Shown: positions 31,792-40,706, counted from the first letter of the stretch. The stretch is 64,000 bases of DNA from Alcanivorax profundi (GCF_003597125.1 NZ_QYYA01000002.1:496001-560000); one strand, 5' to 3'. A program made the numbers and translations. Notes: generated from the sequence alone by a model not told the origin.

Positions 31792-32162
31792 GCACATCTC
31801 TCCATTGCGCCCACCACGGGCCTTTGCGGCGCATCAGGAGGGTCTGGCACCGCCACGGATAAAATTTGAGGCGCACACTTTACTAATGCCAGCGCCGGAG
31901 GCAAGTCTGACGGCGAAAAAATGACCAACGAAACCGTCATTGCCCGACAGGAGGGCGATTTTAGCGTGAAAACGCCGGAAATGCGCTTCAAGAGCCGTTC
32001 AAGGGAACAAGGTGAACGTTAAAACGTGGGCCCGGCATGCAGCCAACAGCCAGATTGCCCATCCTGTGGGAGCTTGCCTGCAAGCGATTCAGGCCGGAAA
32101 GCTCAAAATCGCCGGCAGGCCGGCTCCCACAGAGGGGGACACCACCTGCCCCTTTTGAACTT
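31792..32162. other. Intergenic region upstream of purE with REP units
   Basis: About 370 bases. On the minus strand TTGCCT, a 16-base spacer and TAAAGT near 31879-31906 could be the purEK promoter. I find no clear PurR operator. The far half has a REP unit at 32064-32088 and a diverged inverted unit at 32108-32132. Confidence 0.5.
32064..32132. repeat. REP pair between purE and the SDR gene
   Basis: A perfect REP unit at 32064-32088 faces an inverted variant at 32108-32132 in which the inner part is GCCGGCAGGCCGGC rather than GCTTGCAGGCAAGC. The compensating changes keep the stem, as expected for an element selected as a hairpin. Confidence 0.8.
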
Positions 32163-33008
32163 TCAACTATCCCGGTCCGCCAGCACCCGTGCATACCCTT
32201 CACGGTAACCGGGATACTTGAGGGTGTAGTGACCTTGAGAGATATACCGACTTCTAACCTGTTTGCCGGCGGGGGGGGCGTCGCGCGTATCGCCGGGAAC
32301 CTCCAGGCTTAGCCCTTGCTGCTGTGCCAACCACTGCAACACATCCAGATTACGGCCACCCACCGAGTCCGTACCCACCACCAGCGGCGGCATCTCCTGC
32401 CCCTCCAGCCAGCCGCTCACCACACAGTGCAGCAGGCCCACGCAGTCATCGCGGTGGATACGGTTAGTCCACTGAGACGCCGGCAGGGCCTCTTCGCCCC
32501 TGGCCAACCGCGCCGCCTTGTCGATCTGGCGATAGCGGCCAGGCCCATAGATACCGGTGAAGCGTACCACCGTGGCCATGCTGCGGGCGCTGATTTCCTC
32601 TTCCGCGGCCAGCAATACCTTGCCGTTATAGCGGGACGGCCTGGGCGACGTTAGCTCATCCACCTCGCCGGCCAGTTCACCGAAGACGGCACTGCTGGAC
32701 ACAAACACCACTGGCGGCAGGGGTTGTTGTTGGGCCAGGGCATCCAGCAAGGTCAGCGGCGCCCGCACGAACGCCTTCAGGTAACCCGCTTCGCTGTACT
32801 CGGACGGCGTCATGATGATCACCAGCAGATCCACCTGATCCGGCGGCAACATGGCCGCGCCCTCAGTGAGATCCTGGCTATACAACTCCACCCCTGCCGG
32901 ACACTGCTGCCCGCGGCGGATGGCACTGACCCGATGCCCCTCGGCCAACAACACTTGCGCCAGCCCCGAGCCCAGATCCCCGAGACCCGCAATCAGGATA
33001 TGAGACAT
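32163..33008 (-). CDS. NAD(P)-binding SDR family protein (YeeZ-like)
   Basis: 281 residues. MSHILIAGLGDLGSGLAQVL contains the GXGXXG dinucleotide motif, and RFTGIYGPGRYRQIDKAARL is the region typical of extended SDR epimerase-like proteins such as YeeZ. The active-site motif is not clear, so catalysis is uncertain. ATG at 33008 follows GGAG. It is divergent from oxyR across about 200 bases. Confidence 0.8.
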   Translation of the reverse strand: MSHILIAGLGDLGSGLAQVLLAEGHRVSAIRRGQQCPAGVELYSQDLTEGAAMLPPDQVDLLVIIMTPSEYSEAGYLKAFVRAPLTLLDALAQQQPLPPVVFVSSSAVFGELAGEVDELTSPRPSRYNGKVLLAAEEEISARSMATVVRFTGIYGPGRYRQIDKAARLARGEEALPASQWTNRIHRDDCVGLLHCVVSGWLEGQEMPPLVVGTDSVGGRNLDVLQWLAQQQGLSLEVPGDTRDAPPAGKQVRSRYISQGHYTLKYPGYREGYARVLADRDS

Positions 33009-33211
33009 ATCGCTCCAAATTAAAAACGCGTGTTTAACAACCGCTGGCCGCACGACATTCTGCAACCGCGGCACAACAGCCCAAAATCTGGTACCACACC
33101 CGCTCCGCGAGCTGTTAACTATTCACTGTTAACTGTTAACTGCCCGACCCTCTAGCATCGAGGTTCTACGAGGTGCACAATGGGCCATCATCGACTAAAC
33201 ATATCGACACC

Positions 33212-34114
33212 ATGACATTAACAGAACTTCGCTATCTAGTCGCCCTGGCCCGTGAACGCCATTTCGGCCACGCCGCCCAGGCCTGTAACGTCAGCCAGCC
33301 AACCCTCAGTGCCGCCATCAAGAAGCTGGAAGAACAGCTCGGCATGCCCCTGTTCGAGCGCCGTCCCCGAGAAGTGGTGGTGACCCCGCAGGCGGAGCCC
33401 ATCGTCACCCAGGCACAGCGGGTACTGGAGCAAGCCGACCTGCTGTCGCAAATGGCCCTGAGTCAGCGTGACCAACTGGGTTCCCCCCTGCGTGTTGGCG
33501 CCATTTTTACTGTCGCCCCCTATCTGTTCCCGGCCATGGTGCCTCGAGTACGCAAGGCGGCCCCGGACATGCCTCTGTTTATCGAGGAAAACTACACCCA
33601 CGTATTGCGTCGTAAACTGGAACACGGCGAGCTGGATGCCATCATTGTGGCGCTGCCGTTCTCCGGTGGTGGTCTGGTGCGGGCACGCATGTACGAAGAG
33701 TCGTTCTCGGTATTGCTGCCCAAGGACCACGCCTGGTCCTCGCAAAAGAAAATCGCCCCGGAACAGCTGCTTAACGAAACCCTGCTGCTGCTGGGCGAAG
33801 GCCATTGTTTCCGGGACCAGGTGCTGGAGCTGTGCCCGGCCATCGATTCTCAAAGCCAGAAAAACCTGGTGCAGATCGAAGGTGGCTCCCTGGAAACCCT
33901 GCGCCACATGGTGGCCGGCGGTCTCGGGGTCACGGTGTTGCCCAACTCCGCGCTCTATCAGCACGGCTATGACAAAGACACCTTTACCGTTCGTCCCTTC
34001 GAGGAGCCGGTCCCGTCACGAACCATTGCGCTGGTCTGGCGTGACAGCTTCCCGCGTCCCAAGGCCATCGAGGTACTGCGCCAGGCCGTGCCCAAGGAAG
34101 GACTGTCGGGGTAA
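33212..34114 (+). CDS. oxyR: Hydrogen peroxide-responsive regulator OxyR
   Basis: 300 residues, LysR family. The DNA-binding domain is MTLTELRYLVALARERHFGH and ACNVSQPTLSAAIKKLEEQL. GEGHCFRDQVLELC contains the two redox cysteines at the position of E. coli C199 and C208, so peroxide sensing through a disulfide is expected. It activates catalase and peroxidase genes; none lie here. ATG at 33212 aligns with the family start. recG follows downstream, as in Pseudomonas. Confidence 0.95.
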   Translation: MTLTELRYLVALARERHFGHAAQACNVSQPTLSAAIKKLEEQLGMPLFERRPREVVVTPQAEPIVTQAQRVLEQADLLSQMALSQRDQLGSPLRVGAIFTVAPYLFPAMVPRVRKAAPDMPLFIEENYTHVLRRKLEHGELDAIIVALPFSGGGLVRARMYEESFSVLLPKDHAWSSQKKIAPEQLLNETLLLLGEGHCFRDQVLELCPAIDSQSQKNLVQIEGGSLETLRHMVAGGLGVTVLPNSALYQHGYDKDTFTVRPFEEPVPSRTIALVWRDSFPRPKAIEVLRQAVPKEGLSG

Positions 34115-34122
34115 ACGTGTCG

Positions 34123-34195
34123 ACACACGAGTGACGGGTGACGAAGTGCAAAAGCGGTTTTGCCTTTCGACACTCGCTCCTCGCAACTCGCTGAC
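34123..34195. repeat. Degenerate CGAGT-rich intergenic element
   Basis: Between oxyR and recG. Its reverse complement shares TCGAAAGGCAAAAC exactly and most of the preceding 20 bases with the stretch at 29169-29202. Both also contain repeated CGAGT and ACTCG words. Confidence 0.6.
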
Positions 34196-34209
34196 GGAAC
34201 GCATTATTG

Positions 34210-36306
34210 ATGGCCAGTGATTCTCTCTCCAGCCTCCCACTGAATCGCCTCAAGGGCGTGGGACCGGCTGCGGCCGAGAAACTGACCAAGCTGGGGCTGC
34301 ACAATCTGGAAGACCTGCTCTTCCATCTGCCCTTTCGCTACGAGGACCGCACCCGCATTACCCCCATTGGCAGCCTGCGACCGGAAACCGGGGTGGTCAT
34401 TGAAGGGGAAGTCATGGCCGCCGATGTGGTCTTCGGCCGCCGCCGCTCCCTGCTCTGCAAGGTGGCAGACGGCACCGGCATGGTCACGCTGCGTTTTTAT
34501 CACTTTACTGCCGCACAGAAGAACAACCTGGAACGGGGTCGGCCGATCCGGGTATACGGCGAACCCCGCCCGGGAGCCGCCGGCCTGGAGTTCTATCACC
34601 CCGAATACCAGATCGCCCATGGCCACCAGCCGCTACCGCCGCTGGAAAAAGCGCTGACACCGGTATATCCCACCACCGATGGCGTCAGCCAGAAAACCCT
34701 GCGCAACCTCACCACCCAGGCTCTGGCGTATTTGCAGGCACACCCGCCCCGCGAGCTGATTCCTTCCACCCTGCTGGATCAGAGCGGCCTGCCCAGCCTC
34801 ACCGACGCCTTGACCAAGCTGCACAACCCGCGCCCGGATGACCCGGTCAATCTGCTGCTGGAAGGCCAGCACCCGGCAGTGCAGCGCCTGGTGATGGAAG
34901 AGATGGTGGCCCACCAACTCGGCATGCTGCAAAAACGGGCCGGGCAGAAAGCCTTTCATGCCCCCCGGCTCACCGGCACCACCCTGTTCGATCGCTTGCA
35001 AGCCAGCCTGCCCTTCGCTCTGACCGGGGCGCAACAACGGGTCATCGCCGAACTAATGAAAGACATGGGACAGCCTCATCCCATGTTACGGCTGGTGCAA
35101 GGGGACGTGGGCTCCGGCAAGACACTGGTGGCCGCCGCCGCCGCACTGGCCGCCATTGAGGCCGGCTACCAGGTGGCACTGATGGCCCCCACCGAACTGC
35201 TGGCCGAACAGCACCGTGACAACTTCCGCCAGTGGCTCTCGCCGCTGGGCATCGAGGTGCACTGGCTGGCCGGCAGCCTGGGGGCAAAGGCACGCCGCGA
35301 GACCAACGCCGCCCTGGCCGATGGCAGCGCCAATATCGTGGTCGGCACCCATGCCCTGTTTCAGGATGCCGTACAGTTTCATCGCCTGGGCCTGACCATC
35401 ATTGATGAACAGCATCGCTTCGGCGTCCAGCAGCGTCTTGCCCTGCGGGAAAAAGGCCGCTTCGAGACCCGCCACGGGGTACAGGTGCCCCATCAGCTGG
35501 TACTCACGGCCACACCCATCCCCCGCACCCTGGCCATGAGTGTGTACGGGGATCTGGATACATCGGTGATCGACGAAATGCCGCCGGGGCGCAAACCCAT
35601 CGATACGCTGGTGCTGCCGGAAGGGCGTCGCCCCCAGGTAATTGAACGCATCAATGATGCCTGTCAGGCCGGCACACAAGCGTATTGGGTTTGCACCCTG
35701 ATCGAGGAATCCGAAGAACTGCAAGCCCAGGCCGCGGAGGCCACCTACGAGGAATTACAGGCGGCGCTGCCTGACCTGACCGTGGAACTGGTGCACGGAC
35801 GCATGAAGGCCAAGGAAAAGGCGGAACGCATGGCGCGCTTCTCCTCCGGCCAGGCCCAGTTACTGATCGCCACCACCGTGATCGAGGTCGGCGTGGATGT
35901 GCCCAACGCTACCCTGATGGTGATGGAAAATGCCGAACGGCTGGGACTGGCACAACTGCACCAGCTACGGGGCCGGGTAGGCCGGGGGGGCGAACAGAGT
36001 TACTGCCTTCTGCTCTACAAGAGCCCGCTATCGCTGACCGGCAAACAACGCCTGGCGGTCATGCGTGACACCACCGATGGCTTCGTGATTGCTGAAGAAG
36101 ATTTGAAACTGCGAGGTCCCGGCGAGTGGCTGGGCACCCGCCAGACCGGTGACCTGGCGTTCCGGATTGCCGATCTGGTGCGTGACGAAGCGTTGATGGA
36201 ACCGGCCCGCAACGTGGCTGACCGGCTACTGCAGGAGTGCCCCTCGCTGGTCGACCCACTCCTGCGGCGCTGGCTCAAGGGCGGCCAGGATTACGCGGAT
36301 ATTTGA
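34210..36306 (+). CDS. recG: ATP-dependent DNA helicase RecG
   Basis: 698 residues. The N-terminal wedge (residues ~1-200; LNRLKGVGPAAAEKLTKLGL) precedes the helicase with Walker A QGDVGSGKT, DEQH in motif II (IIDEQHRFGVQQR), TATPIPRTLAMS, and motif VI QLRGRVGRG. RecG remodels stalled replication forks and Holliday junctions. ATG at 34210; a TTG lies one codon before. Length matches E. coli RecG (693). Confidence 0.97.
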   Translation: MASDSLSSLPLNRLKGVGPAAAEKLTKLGLHNLEDLLFHLPFRYEDRTRITPIGSLRPETGVVIEGEVMAADVVFGRRRSLLCKVADGTGMVTLRFYHFTAAQKNNLERGRPIRVYGEPRPGAAGLEFYHPEYQIAHGHQPLPPLEKALTPVYPTTDGVSQKTLRNLTTQALAYLQAHPPRELIPSTLLDQSGLPSLTDALTKLHNPRPDDPVNLLLEGQHPAVQRLVMEEMVAHQLGMLQKRAGQKAFHAPRLTGTTLFDRLQASLPFALTGAQQRVIAELMKDMGQPHPMLRLVQGDVGSGKTLVAAAAALAAIEAGYQVALMAPTELLAEQHRDNFRQWLSPLGIEVHWLAGSLGAKARRETNAALADGSANIVVGTHALFQDAVQFHRLGLTIIDEQHRFGVQQRLALREKGRFETRHGVQVPHQLVLTATPIPRTLAMSVYGDLDTSVIDEMPPGRKPIDTLVLPEGRRPQVIERINDACQAGTQAYWVCTLIEESEELQAQAAEATYEELQAALPDLTVELVHGRMKAKEKAERMARFSSGQAQLLIATTVIEVGVDVPNATLMVMENAERLGLAQLHQLRGRVGRGGEQSYCLLLYKSPLSLTGKQRLAVMRDTTDGFVIAEEDLKLRGPGEWLGTRQTGDLAFRIADLVRDEALMEPARNVADRLLQECPSLVDPLLRRWLKGGQDYADI

Positions 36307-36320
36307 TGGCAAGCACGCGC

Positions 36321-37088
36321 CTATTCCCCCGCCAGAATTTTCACTGGCATCCACTTGTGCTTCAAGCGCATCAGCTCACCGTTGTTCATCCATAAGGTCA
36401 GCACGTCATCCACTTCTTTCTTCAATTGCACATTGTCCTGACGCAACACCCAGGCCAACGGCTCTTCCGTAAGCGGCTTGTAGAGCCCTAATAACGTTCC
36501 CTGATATTCACGACGGTTCGCCAGATTCCAGACTGTCGGCGCATCATGTACGTAGGCATCCACGCCACCATTCAACAACGCCATCATGGCCTCGTCATTG
36601 CTATCAAACCCGACGCCATTAACACTACGGGCATTGACCAGCGCTTCCCCGGTGGTGCCGTTCTTGAACCCGATACGAAAACCGCCCCTGAGTAGTACAC
36701 CCGGGGCCGCCAGTTTGGCTGCGTCCTCCAGTCTGACCACGGCCATCTGACCGATATACGTATAAGGCAAACTGAACAGGTAATCACGTTGTCGCTCTTC
36801 CGTAATTGAAATACCCGACATGATCAAATCAATGTCGCCACGGTCCAGAGCATCAAACAAGCCGGAAAAGTCATACTCCATAAACTGGACCGGCCGACCC
36901 AACGCATCACCGAGCTGATGGGCAAAATCCACTTCCAGTCCCGCCAGCTCACCCTCCTGGTAAAAAACGATAGGTGGATAATCGGCCATCACTCCTACCC
37001 TGAGCGGATTCCCCGGAGTCTCATGGGTACTGGCGCACCCTGCCAGCACCACCCATACCACCAGCCACAATCGTCGTAAGATTCCCAT
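36321..37088 (-). CDS. Solute-binding lipoprotein, amino-acid type (SBP family 3)
   Basis: 255 residues. VVWVVLAGCAST gives a lipoprotein signal with lipobox LAGC near residue 17. The mature part is the SBP_bac_3 fold: LRVGVMADYPPIVFYQEGEL, AGLEVDFAHQLGDALGRPV and DLIMSGISITEERQRDYLFS. No permease or ATPase gene is adjacent, so it may serve another transporter or have a sensing or enzymatic role. ATG at 37088 has AAGGAG 5 bases upstream. It is convergent with recG and divergent from the next gene. Confidence 0.85.
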   Translation of the reverse strand: MGILRRLWLVVWVVLAGCASTHETPGNPLRVGVMADYPPIVFYQEGELAGLEVDFAHQLGDALGRPVQFMEYDFSGLFDALDRGDIDLIMSGISITEERQRDYLFSLPYTYIGQMAVVRLEDAAKLAAPGVLLRGGFRIGFKNGTTGEALVNARSVNGVGFDSNDEAMMALLNGGVDAYVHDAPTVWNLANRREYQGTLLGLYKPLTEEPLAWVLRQDNVQLKKEVDDVLTLWMNNGELMRLKHKWMPVKILAGE

Positions 37089-37238
37089 GCACACTCCTTA
37101 ACGCCAGATACCTGTTAACTGTAATCATCGTACTCATTCGAGAGTGCGAGCGATGCAATTATTTGAACCTTTTCCTGCCCATCGCGGCCATTCTCGTTCA
37201 GGATGTCGGGACCGGAGCCCGCCAAAAGGAATTTGTTC

Positions 37239-38078
37239 ATGCGCACCAGCCTCAGCCCCATTGTGACACTTGCGTCCCTGCTGATTTCCGTCAACGCCCT
37301 GGCGGACAACCTGACCGGTGACGAAAAATTCTCCATTACCGCCGGGGGGTACCACGTGTTTCGCGCAGACACCACCCTTTCACTGGTCAGCCGCAATGCA
37401 GGCGCCGGCGCCGCACTACGGCCGGCCGACACCCTTGGCCTGGATCTGGAAAACACCGTTTTCAAGGTAAATGGTCGTTACCGGTTCAGCCCCAAATCCC
37501 AGGTGGTGCTGTCCTGGTACAAAGTAGACTCCAGTGCAACGCGCCACCTTGAATCCGATGTGGAATGGGTAAACCCGGATGGAGACGATATCACCATTTC
37601 CGCAGGAAGCCGGGTAAGCAGTTCACTGCAATATGATATATCCAAAGCCAGTTACTACTGGTCTTTTTACCACAACGACAAGGTGGAGCTCATGGCAGGG
37701 GCCGGGTTGCATGTCTCCCGCTTCGCTATCGATCTGGATGTGCTCAACACCCCCCTGGGGACCCCGTCAAGCCAGCGCACAGAAAACGCCGCAACCACCC
37801 TTCCGCTACCCACCCTGGGCTTTGGCCTTAATTATCAGGTTAACCCCAAACTTTATTGGTACCTGCGTGGCGAGGGGTTCTATCTGGAGTACGACGACTG
37901 GCGCGGCATGTTTACCGATATTGAAGTGGGCATGGAATACCGGTTGTGGAAAGGGCTCGGGGCAGGTATCGGCCTGGCCACTGATAGTCTGGTCGTTACC
38001 GAAACCACCTCCGACTACAAATTCCGCTACGACAACCGTTTAAGCGGGGCACATTTTTACCTGTCCTGGACACACTGA
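37239..38078 (+). CDS. Probable outer-membrane beta-barrel protein
   Basis: 279 residues with a signal peptide ending VNALA near residue 23. The mature part has alternating amphipathic strands (FKVNGRYRFSPKSQVVLSWY; YYWSFYHNDKVELMAGAGLH; GFGLNYQVNPKLYWYLRGEG) and ends FYLSWTH, like a small beta-barrel. I do not recognise a specific family. AAGGA precedes the ATG by 8 bases. It diverges from the solute-binding lipoprotein, and the two could share control. Confidence 0.65.
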   Translation: MRTSLSPIVTLASLLISVNALADNLTGDEKFSITAGGYHVFRADTTLSLVSRNAGAGAALRPADTLGLDLENTVFKVNGRYRFSPKSQVVLSWYKVDSSATRHLESDVEWVNPDGDDITISAGSRVSSSLQYDISKASYYWSFYHNDKVELMAGAGLHVSRFAIDLDVLNTPLGTPSSQRTENAATTLPLPTLGFGLNYQVNPKLYWYLRGEGFYLEYDDWRGMFTDIEVGMEYRLWKGLGAGIGLATDSLVVTETTSDYKFRYDNRLSGAHFYLSWTH

Positions 38079-38170
38079 TTTCGCTGGCACGGGGGGCGGG
38101 GCAAGCGTATGATCGCGCGCCCTCGCCAGACTGGCTGGCGGGCTTCATTCATCTTCAGGAGGTACTCCCC

Positions 38171-38401
38171 ATGGCCAAAGGCCCGAAACCCCTGCGCAAC
38201 TGGGCGGCAATGGACCCATTGATGCGCAAGGGGGGTGCCCATCAGGCACCCCGCGAACAACTGCGCCCGCGACTGGACTGGCGTCAGGCTCTGGACGAAT
38301 TCGATGACTGGCAGGCTCCCCTGCACAGCGACGATATCGAAGGGCCGAAAGGCCCTTCGTGCGTTATGGGCCGCTGGCGGCGACTTTCATCAACTTGCTG
38401 A
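38171..38401 (+). CDS. Small hypothetical protein with strong ribosome site
   Basis: 76 residues, basic: MAKGPKPLRNWAAMDPLMRK, then GGAHQAPREQ and a tryptophan-rich middle. AGGAGG lies 8 bases before the ATG, which is the main support for a real gene. I do not recognise the family. The last 23 codons run through a 9-bp GC stem with a GAAA tetraloop (38338-38359), so the authentic C-terminus may end elsewhere or the hairpin may be regulatory. Confidence 0.55.
   Translation: MAKGPKPLRNWAAMDPLMRKGGAHQAPREQLRPRLDWRQALDEFDDWQAPLHSDDIEGPKGPSCVMGRWRRLSSTC
38338..38359 (+). other. GNRA-loop hairpin in the 3' part of the small gene
   Basis: CGAAGGGCC-GAAA-GGCCCTTCG, a perfect 9-bp stem capped by a stable GNRA tetraloop. 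No T tract follows. Confidence 0.7.
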
Positions 38402-38414
38402 CGGTTTTCGTCAT

Positions 38415-38469
38415 TGTTGTCCGGCACGCTCACGCTATCCTGCTCAGAACCGACAAGTTCTGAGCAGGA
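38415..38469 (+). promoter_or_regulatory. Promoter-like sequence with a 13-bp palindrome before the NmrA gene
   Basis: TTGTTG-like (-35) and TATCCT (38436-38441, -10) overlap a perfect inverted repeat TCCTGCTCAGAAC / GTTCTGAGCAGGA (38438-38450 and 38457-38469, loop CGACAA). The right arm includes the AGGA ribosome site of the gene at 38476. It could be an operator for a dimeric repressor or an RNA hairpin that hides the ribosome site. Confidence 0.55.
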
Positions 38470-38475
38470 CCCTTT

Positions 38476-39363
38476 ATGGCCAACAAACGCATTCTCGTCA
38501 CCGGTGCCACCGGCGCCCAGGGTGGCGCGCTCATTCCCCTGCTGCTGGAGCAGGGTTTTGCCGTTCGCGCGCTCACCCGCAACCCGGACAAGCCCTCCGC
38601 CCGTGCGCTCTACCACCGGGGCGTGGAAGTGGTGGCCGGTGATCTCGACGACAGCGTTTCCCTGCAGCTGGCTTGCAAGGACTGTTATGGCGTCTTCGCC
38701 GTGCAGAATTTCTGGGAAAAGGGTGTGGGTTATGACCGCGAGATCGAGCAGGGCAAGCGCCTGGCCGATGCCGCAGCCGCCGCCGGTGTACAACATTTCC
38801 TGCAAACGTCCGTCGCCGGCTGCGAAGAAGCCGGCAACGTGCTGCACTTCGCCAGCAAGTGGGAAATCGAGCAGCACATCGAATCCCTGTCACTCCCCTT
38901 CACCATGCTCCGCGAAGTGTTCTTTATGGAGAACTTTTTCGAACCGGTGATGGGCAACAAGGGCAAAAAAGCCATAAACCCGGCCCTGGTGCTGGCCACC
39001 CTGGACGGCTGCCTGAACAAGGATGTGCCGTTTCACATGGTGACCGTGGAAGACATTGCCCGCGTCAGCGCGGCGATTTTCGCCGCGCCAGAGACCTGGC
39101 TTGGCCAGAAACTGGACCTGGCCAGTGATGTGCTGACCGTGGCGGACATGAAAGCGATCTACCGCCATGTAACCGGCAAGCGACCGCTGCCGATCAAGAT
39201 CCCGTTATGGGCCCTGCGCCTGAGTAACGCAGAAGCCGCACGGCAATATGTCTGGAATAACGAGGTACGCTGGCGCTTCCCGCTGGCGCCACTGCAACAG
39301 CAATTCCCGTTCCTGACCTCGTTCGAATCTTTCCTGCGCCAGCGCCTTAATACCCCGGCCTGA
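38476..39363 (+). CDS. NmrA-like NAD(P)-binding protein
   Basis: 295 residues. ILVTGATGAQGGALIPLLLE is a Rossmann GXXGXXG motif, followed by VRALTRNPDKPSARAL and the NmrA-like LPFTMLREVFFMENFF. No Tyr-XXX-Lys pair is obvious, as in NmrA redox-sensing proteins, but a quinone reductase-like activity is also possible. The SRPBCC gene follows after 19 bases, so the two are probably one operon. Confidence 0.85.
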   Translation: MANKRILVTGATGAQGGALIPLLLEQGFAVRALTRNPDKPSARALYHRGVEVVAGDLDDSVSLQLACKDCYGVFAVQNFWEKGVGYDREIEQGKRLADAAAAAGVQHFLQTSVAGCEEAGNVLHFASKWEIEQHIESLSLPFTMLREVFFMENFFEPVMGNKGKKAINPALVLATLDGCLNKDVPFHMVTVEDIARVSAAIFAAPETWLGQKLDLASDVLTVADMKAIYRHVTGKRPLPIKIPLWALRLSNAEAARQYVWNNEVRWRFPLAPLQQQFPFLTSFESFLRQRLNTPA

Positions 39364-39382
39364 ATTCATTACGGAGACCACC

Positions 39383-39823
39383 ATGCCCGCCATTCATGCT
39401 GAACACTGCTACCCGCAGAGCGCCAACACCGTGTGGCAGCGCATCCACGATTTTGCCGATCTGCAGAGCTGGTTGCCCGGCGTTACCGGCTGCACTGTAG
39501 AAGGGGAAGGCGTCGGCGCGATCCGCACCGTGGCCACGGCCAACGGAGGTGAGGTGGTGGAGGAACTGGTGGGGTATGACGACGATGCACGGCAGTTTTC
39601 CTACCGTATCCTCAAGGCCCCGGGGGTCAGCGCCAGTGCCGACTTTGTCGCCACGCTCACGGTACTGGGCGCCGCCGGTGGTGGTTGCAAGGTGACTTGG
39701 CAGGCCGATTTTCGGGCCGGCAACAACGCCCCGGCAGACAAGGTAGAGAAAGCCCGCCAGGGCGCCGAGCAAATGTACCGTTTTTGCCTGTCACACCTGG
39801 CCGGCTTGCTGGACAGCGAGTAA
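39383..39823 (+). CDS. SRPBCC family protein
   Basis: 146 residues. HAEHCYPQSANTVWQRIHDF, then LQSWLPGVTGCTVEGEGVGA and FSYRILKAPGVSASADFVAT match the START-like polyketide cyclase/Bet v1 fold, which binds hydrophobic ligands. The ligand is unknown. GGAG lies upstream of the ATG. It follows the NmrA gene and is convergent with the SpoIIAA-like gene. Confidence 0.85.
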   Translation: MPAIHAEHCYPQSANTVWQRIHDFADLQSWLPGVTGCTVEGEGVGAIRTVATANGGEVVEELVGYDDDARQFSYRILKAPGVSASADFVATLTVLGAAGGGCKVTWQADFRAGNNAPADKVEKARQGAEQMYRFCLSHLAGLLDSE

Positions 39824-39842
39824 CCCTCATGGGGCGCCTGAT

Positions 39843-40205
39843 TCAGCCCTCACAGATCCAGAGTTTGGCTGCGTCCAGCTGGTCGCGGGGAAACACCTGA
39901 ACATCGATGCCCGGCAGCAGCTTGTCGGCCAACACGCCCAGCCGGCGCAGCCAGTCTGAGTCGGTGACCACGGCCTCGCGCTCAAACTGCCTCCAGTGGC
40001 GAAGACCAAACTTCAAGTCTTCAAACAGGGCATCCATAGCCACACCACCAAAGGTTTCCATTTCTGCGTAAAAGCGCACCTTGTCGTGTTTTTCCAGCGC
40101 CGTCTCCAGTGCGGCAGCCACCGTTTCGAATTCCGGGCGGGTAATTTTTCCGGAAATCCGCGCACCTACCACCCGGCTATCGTCGAAGGGAATCAGCGTC
40201 AGCAT
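39843..40205 (-). CDS. SpoIIAA-like STAS-domain protein
   Basis: 120 residues. MLTLIPFDDSRVVGARISGK, then ITRPEFETVAAALE and a tryptophan-rich second half (DLKFGLRHWRQFEREAVVTD) match the SpoIIAA-like family of stand-alone STAS-fold proteins. There is no serine at the usual anti-anti-sigma phosphorylation site that I can identify, and no kinase nearby. Function unknown. Confidence 0.8.
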   Translation of the reverse strand: MLTLIPFDDSRVVGARISGKITRPEFETVAAALETALEKHDKVRFYAEMETFGGVAMDALFEDLKFGLRHWRQFEREAVVTDSDWLRRLGVLADKLLPGIDVQVFPRDQLDAAKLWICEG

Positions 40206-40244
40206 ACGTGCCTCCCCTGTGTCACTGTCGTAGCTATCGTCCCA

Positions 40245-40706
40245 TCAGGATTCGTTACCTGCCGTCAGGGCCCGCCAGTTTTGTTTGGCCGCCGCCCAGC
40301 TTTCCTGGAATTGCTGTTTGGCTGCATCCCAGTTTTCCTTGCCGGCTTCCTGCATGGACTGATAGCGGGTTTCCAGCTCTTTCTGTTCCTGCTTCAATGC
40401 CGACAGGGCTTCCTGCTTTTGCAGTCTGGCATCCTGGGAAAGTTCCTGCCACCGGCTGTCGATATCCGCCTGCAGCAGGGTCATCTGCTGTTGCAGTTCA
40501 TCCAGCGCATGGCGAGCCACCTGCATGGCTTCGTTTTTCTGCTCAACAGAATACTCGCGGATGTCCTCCATGGACTCTTCCATCTGGACTTCCACTTTCT
40601 CCGGTTCCGGCGTCTTGATGTTGGGCACACCTTCGGTACTGTCCGCCCAGGCAGCGGCGGTCGTCACCAGCATCAGGGTGGCAGCGGCCAGGATTTTGTG
40701 GGTCAT
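40245..40706 (-). CDS. Periplasmic coiled-coil protein
   Basis: 153 residues with a signal peptide ending TAAAWA near residue 21. The mature protein is almost wholly charged helix (SVEQKNEAMQVARHALDELQ, KQEALSALKQEQKELETRYQ) and should form a long coiled coil. I do not recognise a specific family. GGAG lies 7 bases before the ATG at 40706. It is downstream of ytoQ on the same strand with a 145-base gap. Confidence 0.75.
   Translation of the reverse strand: MTHKILAAATLMLVTTAAAWADSTEGVPNIKTPEPEKVEVQMEESMEDIREYSVEQKNEAMQVARHALDELQQQMTLLQADIDSRWQELSQDARLQKQEALSALKQEQKELETRYQSMQEAGKENWDAAKQQFQESWAAAKQNWRALTAGNES

Noticed and set aside
28035-32132. Possible CRISPR array
   Set aside because: The repeats are in inverted pairs with irregular spacing of tens to thousands of bases and no cas genes are present.
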